From: Ferruginibacter lapsinanis
GTDB lineage: Bacteria > Bacteroidota > Bacteroidia > Chitinophagales > Chitinophagaceae
Reading direction: 5' to 3'
NCBI RefSeq assembly: GCF_020783315.1
Contig: NZ_CP086063.1
Location: 2,654,501-2,718,500, forward strand
DNA: 64,000 bases
The notes below the pieces were generated by a model. It was not told where the DNA came from and ran no database searches. It worked only from the letters and a program-made list of their open reading frames with translations. The translations under genes were made by a program, and so were the position numbers. This document shows, piece by piece, positions 7,537 through 16,786 of the stretch. The stretch's first letter is position 1. Each line of letters begins with the position of its first letter.

Positions 7537-8250
7537 ATGAAAAAGCATAATTTGAATCTGCCATCACAACGCAGGGAATTTTTAGGAACGCTTGCCACAG
7601 GGGTAGCAGCTTTTGGTTTAACCACACTTGCTGCACCTTTACATTTGGGAGCTGCCAGCCTTCCTTTATCCGATGAAGAAGATAATTTACCCGATGACCC
7701 TGAAGCCTGGTTTGCCAAAATAAAAGGTAAGCATCGTATTATGTTTGATGTAACTCACCCAAAAGAAATAATGCCCTTTGTATGGCCACGGGTCTTTCTC
7801 ATTACCAATGAAAAGACAGGCGCTACTGCAAAGGATTGTGGTGTAGTAGTTGTATTGAGGCATGATGGAATTCCTTATGCATTTGAAAACAGGCTTTGGG
7901 AAAAATATAATTTTGGTGAAATATTCAAGGCAGATGATCCTGCAACAAAAGCACCAGCTATTCGTAATCCATTTTGGAAACCTAAGAAAGGAGACTTTAA
8001 AGTTCCCGGATTTGGTGAAGTGCCTATTGGCATTAATGAATTGCAGGATAGCGGCGTAATGTTTTGTGTATGCGATGTTGCTATTACAGTGTATAGTGCT
8101 GTAGTTGCAGACAAAATGAAGATGACCGCAGCTGAAGTTAAAAAAGATTGGCTATCCGGTTTATTACCAAAAGTAAAAGTAGTTCCTTCCGGAGTGTGGG
8201 CAGTTGGCAGAGCGCAGGAACACGGTTGTGCTTATTGTGCGGTAGCTTAA
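7537..8250 (+). CDS. Tat-exported DsrE-like protein with CxC and CxxC motifs
   Basis: A 237-residue protein with a twin-arginine signal (SQRREFLG, Arg12-Arg13, then a hydrophobic stretch to about residue 40), so it is exported folded by the Tat system. The mature part looks like a DsrE/DsrF-type sulfurtransferase fold: the strand GVVVVLRHDGIPYAF, a central INELQDSGVMFCVCDVA and the end VPSGVWAVGRAQEHG. The end parallels VPDGIYEIITKEHEG in the second DsrE protein at 9275-9691. Cys177/Cys179 (CxC) and Cys231/Cys234 (CxxC near the C-terminus) could bind a metal or carry sulfane sulfur. I used the ATG at 7537 because it gives a proper Tat signal; the frame upstream is non-coding. It converges on a TsdA-like cytochrome, pointing to periplasmic sulfur chemistry. 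Confidence 0.7.
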   Translation: MKKHNLNLPSQRREFLGTLATGVAAFGLTTLAAPLHLGAASLPLSDEEDNLPDDPEAWFAKIKGKHRIMFDVTHPKEIMPFVWPRVFLITNEKTGATAKDCGVVVVLRHDGIPYAFENRLWEKYNFGEIFKADDPATKAPAIRNPFWKPKKGDFKVPGFGEVPIGINELQDSGVMFCVCDVAITVYSAVVADKMKMTAAEVKKDWLSGLLPKVKVVPSGVWAVGRAQEHGCAYCAVA

Positions 8251-8269
8251 GCAGGTTGCATTTTTTATT

Positions 8270-8298
8270 AAAGCCGTTATCATTGTTATAACGGCTTT
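8270..8298. terminator. Bidirectional terminator between convergent genes
   Basis: AAAGCCGTTAT (8270-8280) pairs with ATAACGGCTTT (8288-8298) and is flanked by T runs on both strands. The right arm overlaps the stop codon of the cytochrome gene. Confidence 0.85.
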
Positions 8299-9260
8299 TT
8301 ATTTGCCTTTGCTATCTCTTCAAATGGACCGTATTTATGTTGCTGTGCTGAAAAACTGTCGGCATAAGGACCAAAAGGATAGTCAACGGGTTTATTGGCT
8401 ATTTCCGGCCAATCGTAATTAAAGAATACAACAGGCCTTTGTTTGGAAAGAATGAATGCAGCCACATCCCACGCTTCTTCATCTGTAAGTTCTGGCTCGG
8501 CAGGAGTATTTTTATAAGGCATGTTATTTTTTACAAAAGCAGCCAGCTTTGTTATGCGATACATTCCTGCACTAACGTTGTAACTATGTTGCCCCCACAA
8601 AGGAGGATATATATACCCACCGGAATCAATTTTTGCAGTTCCTTCGCCATCTACACCATGGCAACGTGCACATTTTGTTATAAATATTGATCTGCCATGT
8701 TCCGGATCGGCGGCTTTTTTCAAATAGGGCAATGCTTTAAAATCTGTTCCTGCAGAAGGTTTTGATCCTTTCGGAATATCTTTACCCACCCAGTTTATAT
8801 AACAAACAATTGCAGACATTTCTTTACTGAGGCTGTCTATTTTTTTTCCGTTCATGCTTCTTTCCATACACTCATTTACACGAAATTCAACAGACTCTAT
8901 TCTGCCGCTTCTGTTTCGGAATTTAGGATAAGTGGAGGCAACCATTGCAAAACAATTTGCATTCAGTCTTGTGCCGGCATCCAGATGACAATTCTGGCAG
9001 TTCATCCCATTGCTGATAACAGCAATAGTTCCTTTAGGGCCAAAATATTTCGATGTGTTGGCAATCAGTTCTTTTCCATAACGGATAAGGTCACCCTCTT
9101 TTCCATCCGGTAACAGATAAAAATTGGGCGCAGCCCACTCATTTGTTTTAATAGTTTCTGCCGTAGATATTGAAGCCGAATAATACAAAACAGAAGATAA
9201 CACAAAAAGTATCAGCCAGGAGAGTGGTACATAATATGCAATGAGCCTGTTTTTTTTCAT
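8286..9260 (-). CDS. TsdA-like dihaem cytochrome c (thiosulfate/tetrathionate type)
   Basis: A 324-residue dihaem cytochrome c with an N-terminal membrane anchor or signal (residues 10-30). Haem sites are CQNCH (88-92) and CARCH (197-201). The surroundings match thiosulfate dehydrogenase TsdA: CxxCHLDAGT, then R-V-N-E-C-M-E-R-S-M-N-G (127-138), a DPEHGRSIF lead into haem 2, PPLWGQHSYN and NNMP as the likely distal Met. Cys103 and Cys131 could supply the cysteine ligand typical of TsdA haem 1. TsdA enzymes couple thiosulfate to tetrathionate, in either direction, in the periplasm. It lies 14 bases after a DsrE-family gene and converges on a Tat-DsrE gene. A role with another sulfur compound is possible. 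Confidence 0.72.
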   Translation of the reverse strand: MKKNRLIAYYVPLSWLILFVLSSVLYYSASISTAETIKTNEWAAPNFYLLPDGKEGDLIRYGKELIANTSKYFGPKGTIAVISNGMNCQNCHLDAGTRLNANCFAMVASTYPKFRNRSGRIESVEFRVNECMERSMNGKKIDSLSKEMSAIVCYINWVGKDIPKGSKPSAGTDFKALPYLKKAADPEHGRSIFITKCARCHGVDGEGTAKIDSGGYIYPPLWGQHSYNVSAGMYRITKLAAFVKNNMPYKNTPAEPELTDEEAWDVAAFILSKQRPVVFFNYDWPEIANKPVDYPFGPYADSFSAQQHKYGPFEEIAKANKKPL

Positions 9261-9274
9261 ACCCCTTACTGTTG

Positions 9275-9691
9275 TTAATGTGCAACTTTAATGTATCCCC
9301 AGCCTTCATGTTCCTTTGTAATGATCTCATAAATACCATCGGGCACCACTTCAATACCGGCTATCAACTGATCGGCGGTAATATTGTTACGTTTCATAGT
9401 AACAGCGCATACTTTAAAATTCACGTTCTTTTTTGTTAGTAATTGCTGTATTGCTGCCAGTTGTTTAGATTGGTTGTTTACAACAAGATTAATTGCCTGC
9501 CCGTACACAACCACTTCAAGTGAAGCATCCGGGTTTGCGTTTTTTATCAGCTCCACTTCACGAACTACTGCCTGTTGGCTTACAGAATCTTTACTGCTGA
9601 TATCAAAGACAACTTTATAGTTGGGTAGTTGTGTATATGCAGTGGAGTATAGCAACAACTGCAACATGATGAATAAAATATTTGCTTTCAT
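9275..9691 (-). CDS. Secreted DsrE-family protein
   Basis: A 138-residue protein with a signal peptide (about residues 1-21, MKANILFIMLQLLLYS then TAYTQ). The mature part is a compact DsrE/DsrF-like alpha/beta domain: YKVVFDISS, SLEVVVYGQAINLVV, VNFKVCAVTM and the closing VPDGIYEIITKEHEGWGYIKV. It keeps one cysteine (in VNFKVCAV) at the position where DsrE-like sulfur carriers have their active Cys. It is the first gene of a two-gene unit with the TsdA-like cytochrome and may shuttle sulfur to or from it. Start chosen at the ATG at 9691, which begins the signal peptide; an upstream in-frame start would add ten unlikely residues. Confidence 0.78.
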   Translation of the reverse strand: MKANILFIMLQLLLYSTAYTQLPNYKVVFDISSKDSVSQQAVVREVELIKNANPDASLEVVVYGQAINLVVNNQSKQLAAIQQLLTKKNVNFKVCAVTMKRNNITADQLIAGIEVVPDGIYEIITKEHEGWGYIKVAH

Positions 9692-9895
9692 GACAGTAAA
9701 ATTTAACTGCTGAAAGTACAAATACTTTTAGCCAATTGCAAGAGATAAATAATGCAGAGGGAAATATGTATCCATACATATATCAATGAATATAGTAGTG
9801 CAGGATAGTGTGTGGAACAACAGAGAAAGAAAAGAGATTTTTTACTACGTATAGTATCGTGTAAAATAATTTGTTATAGATAAAAATGAGCGATG

Positions 9896-9946
9896 CACTG
9901 GTAGGTATCAAGTCATCCGCCCTAAAGCGGAAGACTTGCACCAGTG
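9896..9946 (-). terminator. Two-part hairpin downstream of the metalloprotease
   Basis: CACTGGT (9896-9902) pairs with ACCAGTG (9940-9946) and inside it AAGTCATCCGC (9910-9920) pairs with GCGGAAGACTT (9927-9937) with one mismatch. It begins 13 bases after the metalloprotease stop and a CTCATTTTTATC stretch follows on the minus strand, so it may terminate that gene. Confidence 0.55.
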
Positions 9947-9958
9947 AGCCAGCTAGGG

Positions 9959-11539
9959 TTATTGCTTTATAATTCTTTCTACTTGTCTTTGATCGTTGCT
10001 CATCAATTGCAATATGTATACTCCTTTAGACAAGCCATTTACATTTATGTCATTTACACCTTCTGTACCATTTCCCGTCATAATTACTTTGCCGCTCATA
10101 TCATTTAACCGATATTGGAATTTTGCCAGGCCACGTACAGTAATATCATTGTACACAAACGTAGAAACAGTAAATGCTTTTGATGTTACTTCACTGTTCT
10201 TTAAAGCGATGACATTTGAAAAAACAGTTTCGCCGGTTGTTGAAGTAGCTGTTAATCGATAATAAATATTATTGCTGTTTGCAGATGGGGTATATGAATA
10301 ACTTTTCTCAGCAACAGGGAAACTATGTACAGGTTTAAAAGTGACGCCATCTATTGATGCTTCTATAGTTACTGATCTTAAAGGCTCATCAGCAATGATA
10401 TTCCAGTTAAGGTCATGCTTGTTATTATCTTTTTTTCCAGACAACACAATGCTGCGTATGGGTAACAATACAGATGTAGCTCCTCTTAAGCGGTATGATC
10501 CGAGGCTGTTATATTGGGTTGCGTTTGCATTGTCAGAACCATTTACCACCAGGTAATAATCTCCTGAATTTAAAACCGTATCTATTGTAACGCTCAGGAT
10601 AGTAGGTTGATCAAATGTTCCTATAAGTTTTTTTGAGGCATCATACAATTGCACTCTAAGATCAACATCAGCACCATTATTATCCGGGCCAACGCTAAAA
10701 GGAGCTGCTTCCAAATGAAAATTGGCGTTCTTAGCTATCTTAAATTTAAATGCATCCTTATCTGTAGAAGTAGAGATCAAACCATCTGCATTAATATTGA
10801 TCGGGTCAAGCAAAGTTGGTGATACATTAATATCATCAGAATGATCATCTGTTCTGTAAGAGAATCCATTTGAAGAAGTAATAATAGAAAGATTATCCTG
10901 TTTTAAGGAACAGCTCAGTGGAGTGGGGCCATTGTTCCAGCTACTCATATTTCTGTAATAACTGTTACCCATAATAGGAGCCCAGCCAATTTCTCCGGTG
11001 CCTTGTCCTTGATTATAGACTGCAGTTCTGTTGCATGAGTTATCATAACTTGATTGGTGATCCAAGCCTAATGAATGGCCACTTTCGTGTGAACAACATT
11101 CAGCAACCATTTTTGGACTATTGGGGCCTAGTTTGTCGCAAAAAACAAAACAAGGTGTATCATCTCCCCAGGTAAATGAGTTCTTGTAAGTAACACCTCC
11201 AACGCCGGGATACCAGCTGCTGGTAGGAGTAACTACAACTCTTATTCTTTGTGTTAACGGAGCTGCTAAATAAACAGTGCTGTCGGTTGTAATGTTGATG
11301 TTGAAAGGTCTGTAATCTTCCGATACCCTGTTAAAAATTTCTGTTATTTCTGCATCTGTCATTGGTGAAGGCGCACAGTTGAATGGCACTGCATTATTCC
11401 ACACGGGATTGTCTACATAGTACCCGTCGAAATCAAGATAAATGGTCGCTGCAGCCGTCGGCCAGCTATTCAACTTTGGGATGCAGTAACCATTTAACGA
11501 AATGAGTAATAACACAAGGAATGTTAATAGCTTGTTCAT
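9959..11539 (-). CDS. Secreted zinc metalloprotease with PPC-like domain and T9SS tail
   Basis: A 526-residue exported protein (signal peptide residues 1-20). The zinc motif HESGHSLGLDH at 151-161 (His151, Glu152, His155, His161) is a metzincin HExxHxxGxxH. The segment YLDFDGYYVDNPVWN and the region around EIFNRVSEDYRPF form the N-terminal half of the catalytic domain. Residues about 245-350 look like a PPC (pre-peptidase C-terminal) beta domain with DKDAFKFKI and SGDYYLVVNGSDN. The last 80 residues end in GLSKGVYILQLMSNDQRQ and a final short strand, typical of the type A T9SS sorting domain. It is therefore probably secreted through T9SS. I start at the ATG at 11539, which gives the signal peptide. 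Substrate is unknown. Confidence 0.85.
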   Translation of the reverse strand: MNKLLTFLVLLLISLNGYCIPKLNSWPTAAATIYLDFDGYYVDNPVWNNAVPFNCAPSPMTDAEITEIFNRVSEDYRPFNINITTDSTVYLAAPLTQRIRVVVTPTSSWYPGVGGVTYKNSFTWGDDTPCFVFCDKLGPNSPKMVAECCSHESGHSLGLDHQSSYDNSCNRTAVYNQGQGTGEIGWAPIMGNSYYRNMSSWNNGPTPLSCSLKQDNLSIITSSNGFSYRTDDHSDDINVSPTLLDPININADGLISTSTDKDAFKFKIAKNANFHLEAAPFSVGPDNNGADVDLRVQLYDASKKLIGTFDQPTILSVTIDTVLNSGDYYLVVNGSDNANATQYNSLGSYRLRGATSVLLPIRSIVLSGKKDNNKHDLNWNIIADEPLRSVTIEASIDGVTFKPVHSFPVAEKSYSYTPSANSNNIYYRLTATSTTGETVFSNVIALKNSEVTSKAFTVSTFVYNDITVRGLAKFQYRLNDMSGKVIMTGNGTEGVNDINVNGLSKGVYILQLMSNDQRQVERIIKQ

Positions 11540-11632
11540 GATATTGGATTTATAAAGAATAACAAGTTGGCGCAATTGTAAATATTTTTTTGTCTGACAT
11601 ATATGCTAAAGATTCGTGTATTTCTTGTCTCA

Positions 11633-12094
11633 TTATAATTGAGTGCAAGCTGGTAATATTTCGTCCATATTTATTTTTACAAATTGATAAGTATCATCTG
11701 CATTCTTTTTCAGTTCATACCCGTCTGCAGAGTTTTGCTGAAAAATATGTCCGGTAAAGACTGGTTTGTTATTTTCATCAATTCTTTTTGAAATTGAGAA
11801 GATAGCATCATTGTAAGCAGATAGCTTAATGGCCATAGTAAACAGCTTATTGTATTTAGCTGTATTACTAATAACTGTGCCGCTGATATCCAGCTGACCC
11901 GAAATAGAGGTTTGCATTTTTTGCTGTCCTTTGGGAAACGCAAAAAAATTGTTCAGATCAAGAGAGGTGCAAGTGATCGTTCTAGGCATTGATTTAAAAA
12001 GCGGGACTTTAACTAATTGGTTGCTTTGTGCAACACTTGTAACTGTTATACAACTAAACAGTACTACATTTAAAATGGCAAGGCGTCTTTTCAC
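11633..12094 (-). CDS. Secreted hypothetical protein
   Basis: A 153-residue protein starting with GTG, with a signal peptide (about residues 1-22, ending SVAQ). The mature part has alternating strands (MQTSISGQLDISGTV, LFTMAIKLSAYNDAIFSIS, PVFTGHIFQ) suggesting a small all-beta fold. Two cysteines (CTSLDL and PACTQL) might form a disulfide. No family is recognised. Because the region upstream is a long non-coding gap, it is likely a single-gene unit. Confidence 0.55.
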   Translation of the reverse strand: MKRRLAILNVVLFSCITVTSVAQSNQLVKVPLFKSMPRTITCTSLDLNNFFAFPKGQQKMQTSISGQLDISGTVISNTAKYNKLFTMAIKLSAYNDAIFSISKRIDENNKPVFTGHIFQQNSADGYELKKNADDTYQFVKINMDEILPACTQL

Positions 12095-12645
12095 GTTAAT
12101 TTTTTATATAATACTTAATAGAAAAACTTGAAATCGTTTCATTACAAAAGTCAAGTTGTCTTTTGCTTATTTAGTATCAGATAAAATTAAGGTTACGTTT
12201 TAACAGGGGGGAGGCGTTCAACAATCGGACACAAAAGTAGTGTACGTTTTACATATTTTTTAATGTATAACGTATGTTTATTTACGGAAACGTTCTCGGA
12301 GAGCCGTAAATTACTGATGCTCAGGATGTACCCAAAAACTGCGTTTATACGTTATTTTGTAGTCTTTTTTTGATAATTTTTTTTATGATTGGAAGATGAG
12401 TCGGAAAATCTTTGATTCAGCATGTACAAAACAGGTAATAATCAAGTATTTAGTACTATAACAGTTGCCTTGAAATACATCTTTTACTTTTTTGAGAAGA
12501 ATTTTAACTCGGAAATATTTGTGGGATGGTAATAAATAGCCGCAGAAACAAAAGGTGATTATCCATTTCTATATAGCTATTACCATGCATATCAATGTAG
12601 TAGTTAAATGATTGTTGATTAAGCTATGCAGAATGAATGAGTATC
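12095..12645. other. AT-rich intergenic region
   Basis: About 550 bases without a believable gene on either strand. A CAAAAGTA box at 12232-12239 would be a minus-strand -7 element (TACTTTTG), which could drive the gene ending at 11633 with a long leader of about 130 bases. No RNA family is recognised. Confidence 0.4.
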
Positions 12646-13194
12646 TTAATCAAAGATCGTAACGATCATGTTACCCCAAACATTTCCGCAACCCCAACCT
12701 GTATTATCGGCAGGAACAACCTGGATGGTGTGTGCACCTGCTTGCAGCATTCCTCCGTAAGTGAAGTAAGCTTCTGCCCATTCAGTGTTTGTTGTAACAC
12801 AAAGTACTGCTTGAACCAGTATTCCATCGATGGTTAGATTTATATCATGCCTGCCTAAAGCAAGTCTGATAGATTTACCAGTAACTGTTATTGCTGCAGA
12901 GTCTGTAAGTGTGAATGAATAATTATAAATAGGAGTATGATAGGGAGCAGGACAGGTAGTAACGGGATCAGTAACACGTATTACTCTTGTTTTTTTTCTA
13001 CTTTCCCAGGTTGCCAAACCACTGTTGTCGCTGGTTAATACATAGCCGGCCTTTTGTGTACCATCTGTAATTTTTATATTACCTCCTACATCTAATTTGG
13101 CTTCCGGGGTTGCTACACCGATACCTACATTTTGAGCAATGACACAAGTGATGAAAGCAAAAAAAGTAATAAGAGATAATACCAGATGTTTCAT
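12646..13194 (-). CDS. Secreted NVGIG-type adhesin-like protein
   Basis: A 182-residue exported protein (signal peptide residues 1-20). Straight after cleavage comes NVGIGVATPEAKLDVGGNI, the head motif of many Bacteroidota surface proteins related to phage tail-fibre stalks (often with a peptidase S74-type end). The rest is beta-rich (YNYSFTLTDSAAITVTGKS, GAHTIQVVP, GNMIVTIF), probably a small jelly-roll-like head. There is no S74 autoproteolytic domain. Other proteins with the same head lie at 35652-36446 and, truncated, at 19535-19657. Probably a surface-exposed fibre or binding protein. Confidence 0.65.
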   Translation of the reverse strand: MKHLVLSLITFFAFITCVIAQNVGIGVATPEAKLDVGGNIKITDGTQKAGYVLTSDNSGLATWESRKKTRVIRVTDPVTTCPAPYHTPIYNYSFTLTDSAAITVTGKSIRLALGRHDINLTIDGILVQAVLCVTTNTEWAEAYFTYGGMLQAGAHTIQVVPADNTGWGCGNVWGNMIVTIFD

Positions 13195-13333
13195 GTCTTT
13201 TATTTTATATTGTATAAACTTACTACTAATTACTTTGTAAATGGAATAAAATGCAATTCCATATCAAGGGCTAAGCGTAGCGTTAATGGCAGGTGAAAGT
13301 ATTGAATAAAATAAATTACAGTAGTTTTCTATA

Positions 13334-14098
13334 TCAAAAATAATTTTTGATATAGTCCCAAATCAGATCAGCGATCATCCTCATTCCTTTGTCTGATGGA
13401 TGTGATGCAACGGAAGCATCTTTAAATCTCTTTCCGGCCATATTTGTAGAGTCCTGCGATAAATTTGTTGTGGTTATAAAGGGGTAGTTGTTTTTGATGG
13501 CATATTGCCTGATCATATCGTTTACATCACCACCTTCAACTGTCCATAGGTGGTACCTTGTATACTTATATCCTTTTGGCCAAAAACCGTCGGCAATTAC
13601 TCTTTCCGCTTTTTTGTTTGGATCTACATAATTGATGAGTTTGTCGTAATGCGCTATGAAGTTGCTGTCCTCTGCTTTTTTAACATCCACATTTTCAGAT
13701 ATTTTCAGGATCAAAAGATCAGGGTTCTTTAAAGAATCAAGTTTTGAAAAATTGTAAGAAGTAAAGTTTCGTTCAAAGTCAGATATGTTTTTGAAATGAA
13801 CAACAACAGTGCTGTCTTTAAGGTTAATATTACGGATAAGTAAATGCACAAAATCACTATCCTTCGTTGATGCGGCCATTCCCCAGTCGCCATACCATTC
13901 AACAGCAGGATCAGGAGGAAGCCTGACGATACTGTTGCCTAAGATCAGTACTGTTTTTATTTTCCCGATCTTACTGCTATCAATACGGTTATGAACCACA
14001 GCTGGTGTTTTTTTGTTGCTACAGGCAACAAAAAAACAAACTAAGAGTATGAGACCGGAAGAGATCAGTATTCGATTGATGAAAGTTTGTTTTTTCAC
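13334..14098 (-). CDS. SGNH/GDSL-type hydrolase lipoprotein
   Basis: A 254-residue lipoprotein (lipobox VACS, Cys26). The mature protein has an SGNH-hydrolase layout. Block I is VLILGNSIV with the presumed catalytic Ser56, written GNS rather than GDS. A strand LLILKISENV carries an Asn as in block III. The C-terminal block V is HPSDKGMRMIADLIW with His233. The Asp that usually lies three residues before the His (DxxH) is replaced by Val, so the charge relay is altered or supplied elsewhere. SGNH enzymes are periplasmic or surface esterases or acetylhydrolases acting on glycans. Function is inferred from motifs alone. It stands between secreted hypothetical genes with no operon partner. Confidence 0.62.
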   Translation of the reverse strand: MKKQTFINRILISSGLILLVCFFVACSNKKTPAVVHNRIDSSKIGKIKTVLILGNSIVRLPPDPAVEWYGDWGMAASTKDSDFVHLLIRNINLKDSTVVVHFKNISDFERNFTSYNFSKLDSLKNPDLLILKISENVDVKKAEDSNFIAHYDKLINYVDPNKKAERVIADGFWPKGYKYTRYHLWTVEGGDVNDMIRQYAIKNNYPFITTTNLSQDSTNMAGKRFKDASVASHPSDKGMRMIADLIWDYIKNYF

Positions 14099-14216
14099 TT
14101 TGTATATGATGACATTTTTTTATTTGCAGTATCTGGCACATCAGAAAGCAACTCAATGATCAACAAATTGATCAATCCAATTTTTGAATCACTTACTCAA
14201 AATATTTGTATTTATC

Positions 14217-15131
14217 CTATAGATGATTCCGTTGTTTGTATTGACTTATAAATACAAGGATCCAATTGTCTTCTTTTACCATCTTGTTGGAATTTCTTTC
14301 GAGTATTTCAAGCATGCTCAATATTGTCTCATTATCTGTATCGATTTGACTAATGTTATCTGCCCAAACGCTGCAAGATGTTACAAAACTATTTGCAGCG
14401 GAGAGGTATGTTGTTAAACTGTCATACAGTTCGTTTTGTCCACGGGTAAGCCCCAGGGAGGCTAATTCGTTTTGATAACTTTTAATATTCTCGAATAGCC
14501 CCTTGCAATGGGTGTCTTTGATCTGTGATGAATAATAAGGCCATGCGCTACGGTTGAAATTGCCTTGTCCATCCATTTTCATGCTTCCCTCCAGGTATTT
14601 TAAGAGCGTTTTTATTTTGGGGCGATGAATGGCATCCTGTTGTGTATACATATCAAATAGTTGTTTTGCTTTTTTATCAACTTCAACTACTTCAACGTTT
14701 TTATTAATGGGCTGTTTGGGAGGGGCAGTAGTTGTTATCTGTTGCGGAGGCCTGTTGAGAATGATAACAGCTTTACCCATATTCAGTTTTAATTCTTTAT
14801 TTGTCAGTCCTTTTATTTCCCATTCAGATATTGACTTGTCATCGGGTCTTAAAGGATTGTTCATCGTAACGATCACTTTATTTTCTTCCTTGTTAAATTT
14901 CCATGTGCCCTTGAGAGAATTGTATAAATATTTTCCATCAGCAGCAAAATCCATTTCTGTATTACGAAAAATGACGTTCGCCTGTTTCAAAGTCATAGAG
15001 TCGAGTTTTTCTTTATCAGCAACATCTTTAAATTTCCATTTGCCTTCTATCAGTTTTGTTTTTTGAGCGTTAGTTGTATTTACGAGGAGGCAGAAAAACA
15101 GGGTTGCCAGGTAGAGGTATTTGCTTGTCAT
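14217..15131 (-). CDS. Secreted lipocalin-like hypothetical protein
   Basis: A 304-residue exported protein (signal peptide residues 1-22). Residues 25-130 resemble the lipocalin-like domain of Bacteroidota lipoproteins: LIEGKWKFKDVAD at the start, FAADGKYLYNSLKGTWKF, and alternating strands up to KAVIILNRPP. A Thr/Pro-rich linker (QITTTAPPKQPINK) follows. The rest, residues 150-304, is helical, with a Cys pair (DTHCKG and VTSCSV). No ligand is apparent. A -7 promoter box lies 38 bases upstream of its ATG, so it is probably transcribed alone. Confidence 0.55.
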   Translation of the reverse strand: MTSKYLYLATLFFCLLVNTTNAQKTKLIEGKWKFKDVADKEKLDSMTLKQANVIFRNTEMDFAADGKYLYNSLKGTWKFNKEENKVIVTMNNPLRPDDKSISEWEIKGLTNKELKLNMGKAVIILNRPPQQITTTAPPKQPINKNVEVVEVDKKAKQLFDMYTQQDAIHRPKIKTLLKYLEGSMKMDGQGNFNRSAWPYYSSQIKDTHCKGLFENIKSYQNELASLGLTRGQNELYDSLTTYLSAANSFVTSCSVWADNISQIDTDNETILSMLEILERNSNKMVKEDNWILVFISQYKQRNHL

Positions 15132-15168
15132 AAATGCTTGTGATAAATGTTAAATATTACTTTAGTGT

Positions 15169-15176
15169 CAAATATA
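15169..15176 (-). promoter_or_regulatory. -7 box (TATATTTG) for the lipocalin-like gene
   Basis: CAAATATA on the plus strand gives TATATTTG on the minus strand, a perfect TAnnTTTG, about 38 bases before the ATG at 15131. Confidence 0.55.
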
Positions 15177-15210
15177 TTTTAGTTTTATTGCTCACTTGTT
15201 ATTTGCCGTT

Positions 15211-16548
15211 CTATAACTCATACACCACATATCCCCATGGTGGCATATTCCATTTTTTATTGGTTATCATTACTTTTGAGCCCTTAAAAACATTGTATGC
15301 TTTGCCATATAATGTTTTATCTTTTATAACCACAGGTTGCTGATGAGCAGAAAAATTTAGAATTACCAATATCTTTTTTCCTGCTTTTTCTCTTACAAAT
15401 GCATAAATCGCTCCGTCGTTTCCTGTGCTTAATTTTTTAAATGAGGCATCGGCAGAAAGAGCTACATTTCTTTTACGAAGATCAAGCAAAGTTTTATAAA
15501 ATGCAGCTCTTTGAAGTTTATTAAAAGTCATCGGGTCTTTATCGAAAAACTTTAGTGCTCTCAATACCGGTTCTTCCTGCCCGCTATAAATTAATGGAAC
15601 ACTGTTGATCATTGTTTGTGTAAATACAGCAAAAGGCTGATGTACGTTGCCGGGGAAGGTTCCATAGTCTGCTTTGTTCCAGCTGTTTTCATCATGGTTG
15701 CTTGTAAAGTACATTTGAATAGTATTGGCAGGATACATCTTGTCATTTTCCTGCTTAATGCTATCTAAACCAAATGCAGGTCTTTCACCCTTTGCAATCT
15801 TTTCCATCATTTTAAACATATGCCATGGATAAACAGCATCAAAACCACTTTCAGGAAGATAAGCACTATCACCTTCTGCAAGCATGAAAATACTTTTCAT
15901 CTTTTTTAATTGAGGGATACATTTATGCCAAAAAGAAGCAGGGATATTCCAGGCTACATCGCATCTGAAACCATCTATATCTGTAGTGGAGACCCAGAAT
16001 TTCATAGCCGCTATCATACTATCCTGCATTACAGGGTTTTTATAATTCAATTGCCTGGTGTCTGCCCAGTCGGCAGCCATAGCTGCATTACCATTGCTAT
16101 CTTTTACAAAGAAATCGGGGTGTTCTGTAAGCCATCTGTTATCTGCACCTGTGTGATTGGGAACCCAATCAATGATCACTTTCATTCCCTTATTATGTAT
16201 TGACCGAACCAGCTGTTTGAATGCAGCGATCGAACCAAATTCAGGATTAAGGGCTGTGTAATCGGATACAGCATAATAGCTTCCTAAAGAGCCTTTTCTA
16301 TCTACCTTACTGATAGGGTTAATGGGCATGAACCAGATCGTTTGTACACCCATCTTTTTTAAACGGTCTACATGTTTTGAAAATGCAGCTAATGTACCTT
16401 CCGGTGTATACTGTCTAACATTTACCTCATAAATATTGCCTTGCATTATCCAGGAAGGATGGCTGTTGGTGCCTGATACATTTATCTGACAGAAACCAAC
16501 AACAGCAATCAACTGAAACAGAAGGATAGATAATATTTTTTTCATCAT
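15211..16548 (-). CDS. Secreted GH13 alpha-amylase family enzyme
   Basis: A 445-residue exported glycoside hydrolase of family 13 (signal peptide residues 1-20, ending VGFCQ). All GH13 regions are visible: region I DWVPNH (127-132), region II GFRCDVAW with nucleophile Asp197, region III LAEGD with acid/base Glu225, and region IV FTSNHDEN with Asp286. The N-terminal WIMQGNIYEVNVRQYTPEG fits maltogenic or neopullulanase-like members. A C-terminal beta domain ends the protein. It would hydrolyse alpha-1,4-glucan or maltodextrin in the periplasm. There are no susC/susD genes nearby, so it is not part of a typical polysaccharide locus here. Confidence 0.9.
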   Translation of the reverse strand: MMKKILSILLFQLIAVVGFCQINVSGTNSHPSWIMQGNIYEVNVRQYTPEGTLAAFSKHVDRLKKMGVQTIWFMPINPISKVDRKGSLGSYYAVSDYTALNPEFGSIAAFKQLVRSIHNKGMKVIIDWVPNHTGADNRWLTEHPDFFVKDSNGNAAMAADWADTRQLNYKNPVMQDSMIAAMKFWVSTTDIDGFRCDVAWNIPASFWHKCIPQLKKMKSIFMLAEGDSAYLPESGFDAVYPWHMFKMMEKIAKGERPAFGLDSIKQENDKMYPANTIQMYFTSNHDENSWNKADYGTFPGNVHQPFAVFTQTMINSVPLIYSGQEEPVLRALKFFDKDPMTFNKLQRAAFYKTLLDLRKRNVALSADASFKKLSTGNDGAIYAFVREKAGKKILVILNFSAHQQPVVIKDKTLYGKAYNVFKGSKVMITNKKWNMPPWGYVVYEL

Positions 16549-16786
16549 GAAAATTTTAGTAAGCAGGTAAGGTTTACTTTAAGCAAAAGCCATTGCTTGT
16601 GTAAAACGAATATAGTTTTGTGTGTTCAGGAATTGATTGACTGTTTGCTCAAGACTTAACCTAAATGTATAATTAAAAGTTGATTTTTTCAACTACTGTT
16701 CATCAATTTATAGCTGAAAATAAGAGGGAAAGATCTTATGTATTTGTGCTGTATTAAATAGGAGAGGGTAATGCCGATACCGTAAT

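Noticed and set aside
12646-13194. Phage tail fibre / prophage
   Set aside because: NVGIG heads are common in Bacteroidota surface proteins and this one has a signal peptide; no phage genes.
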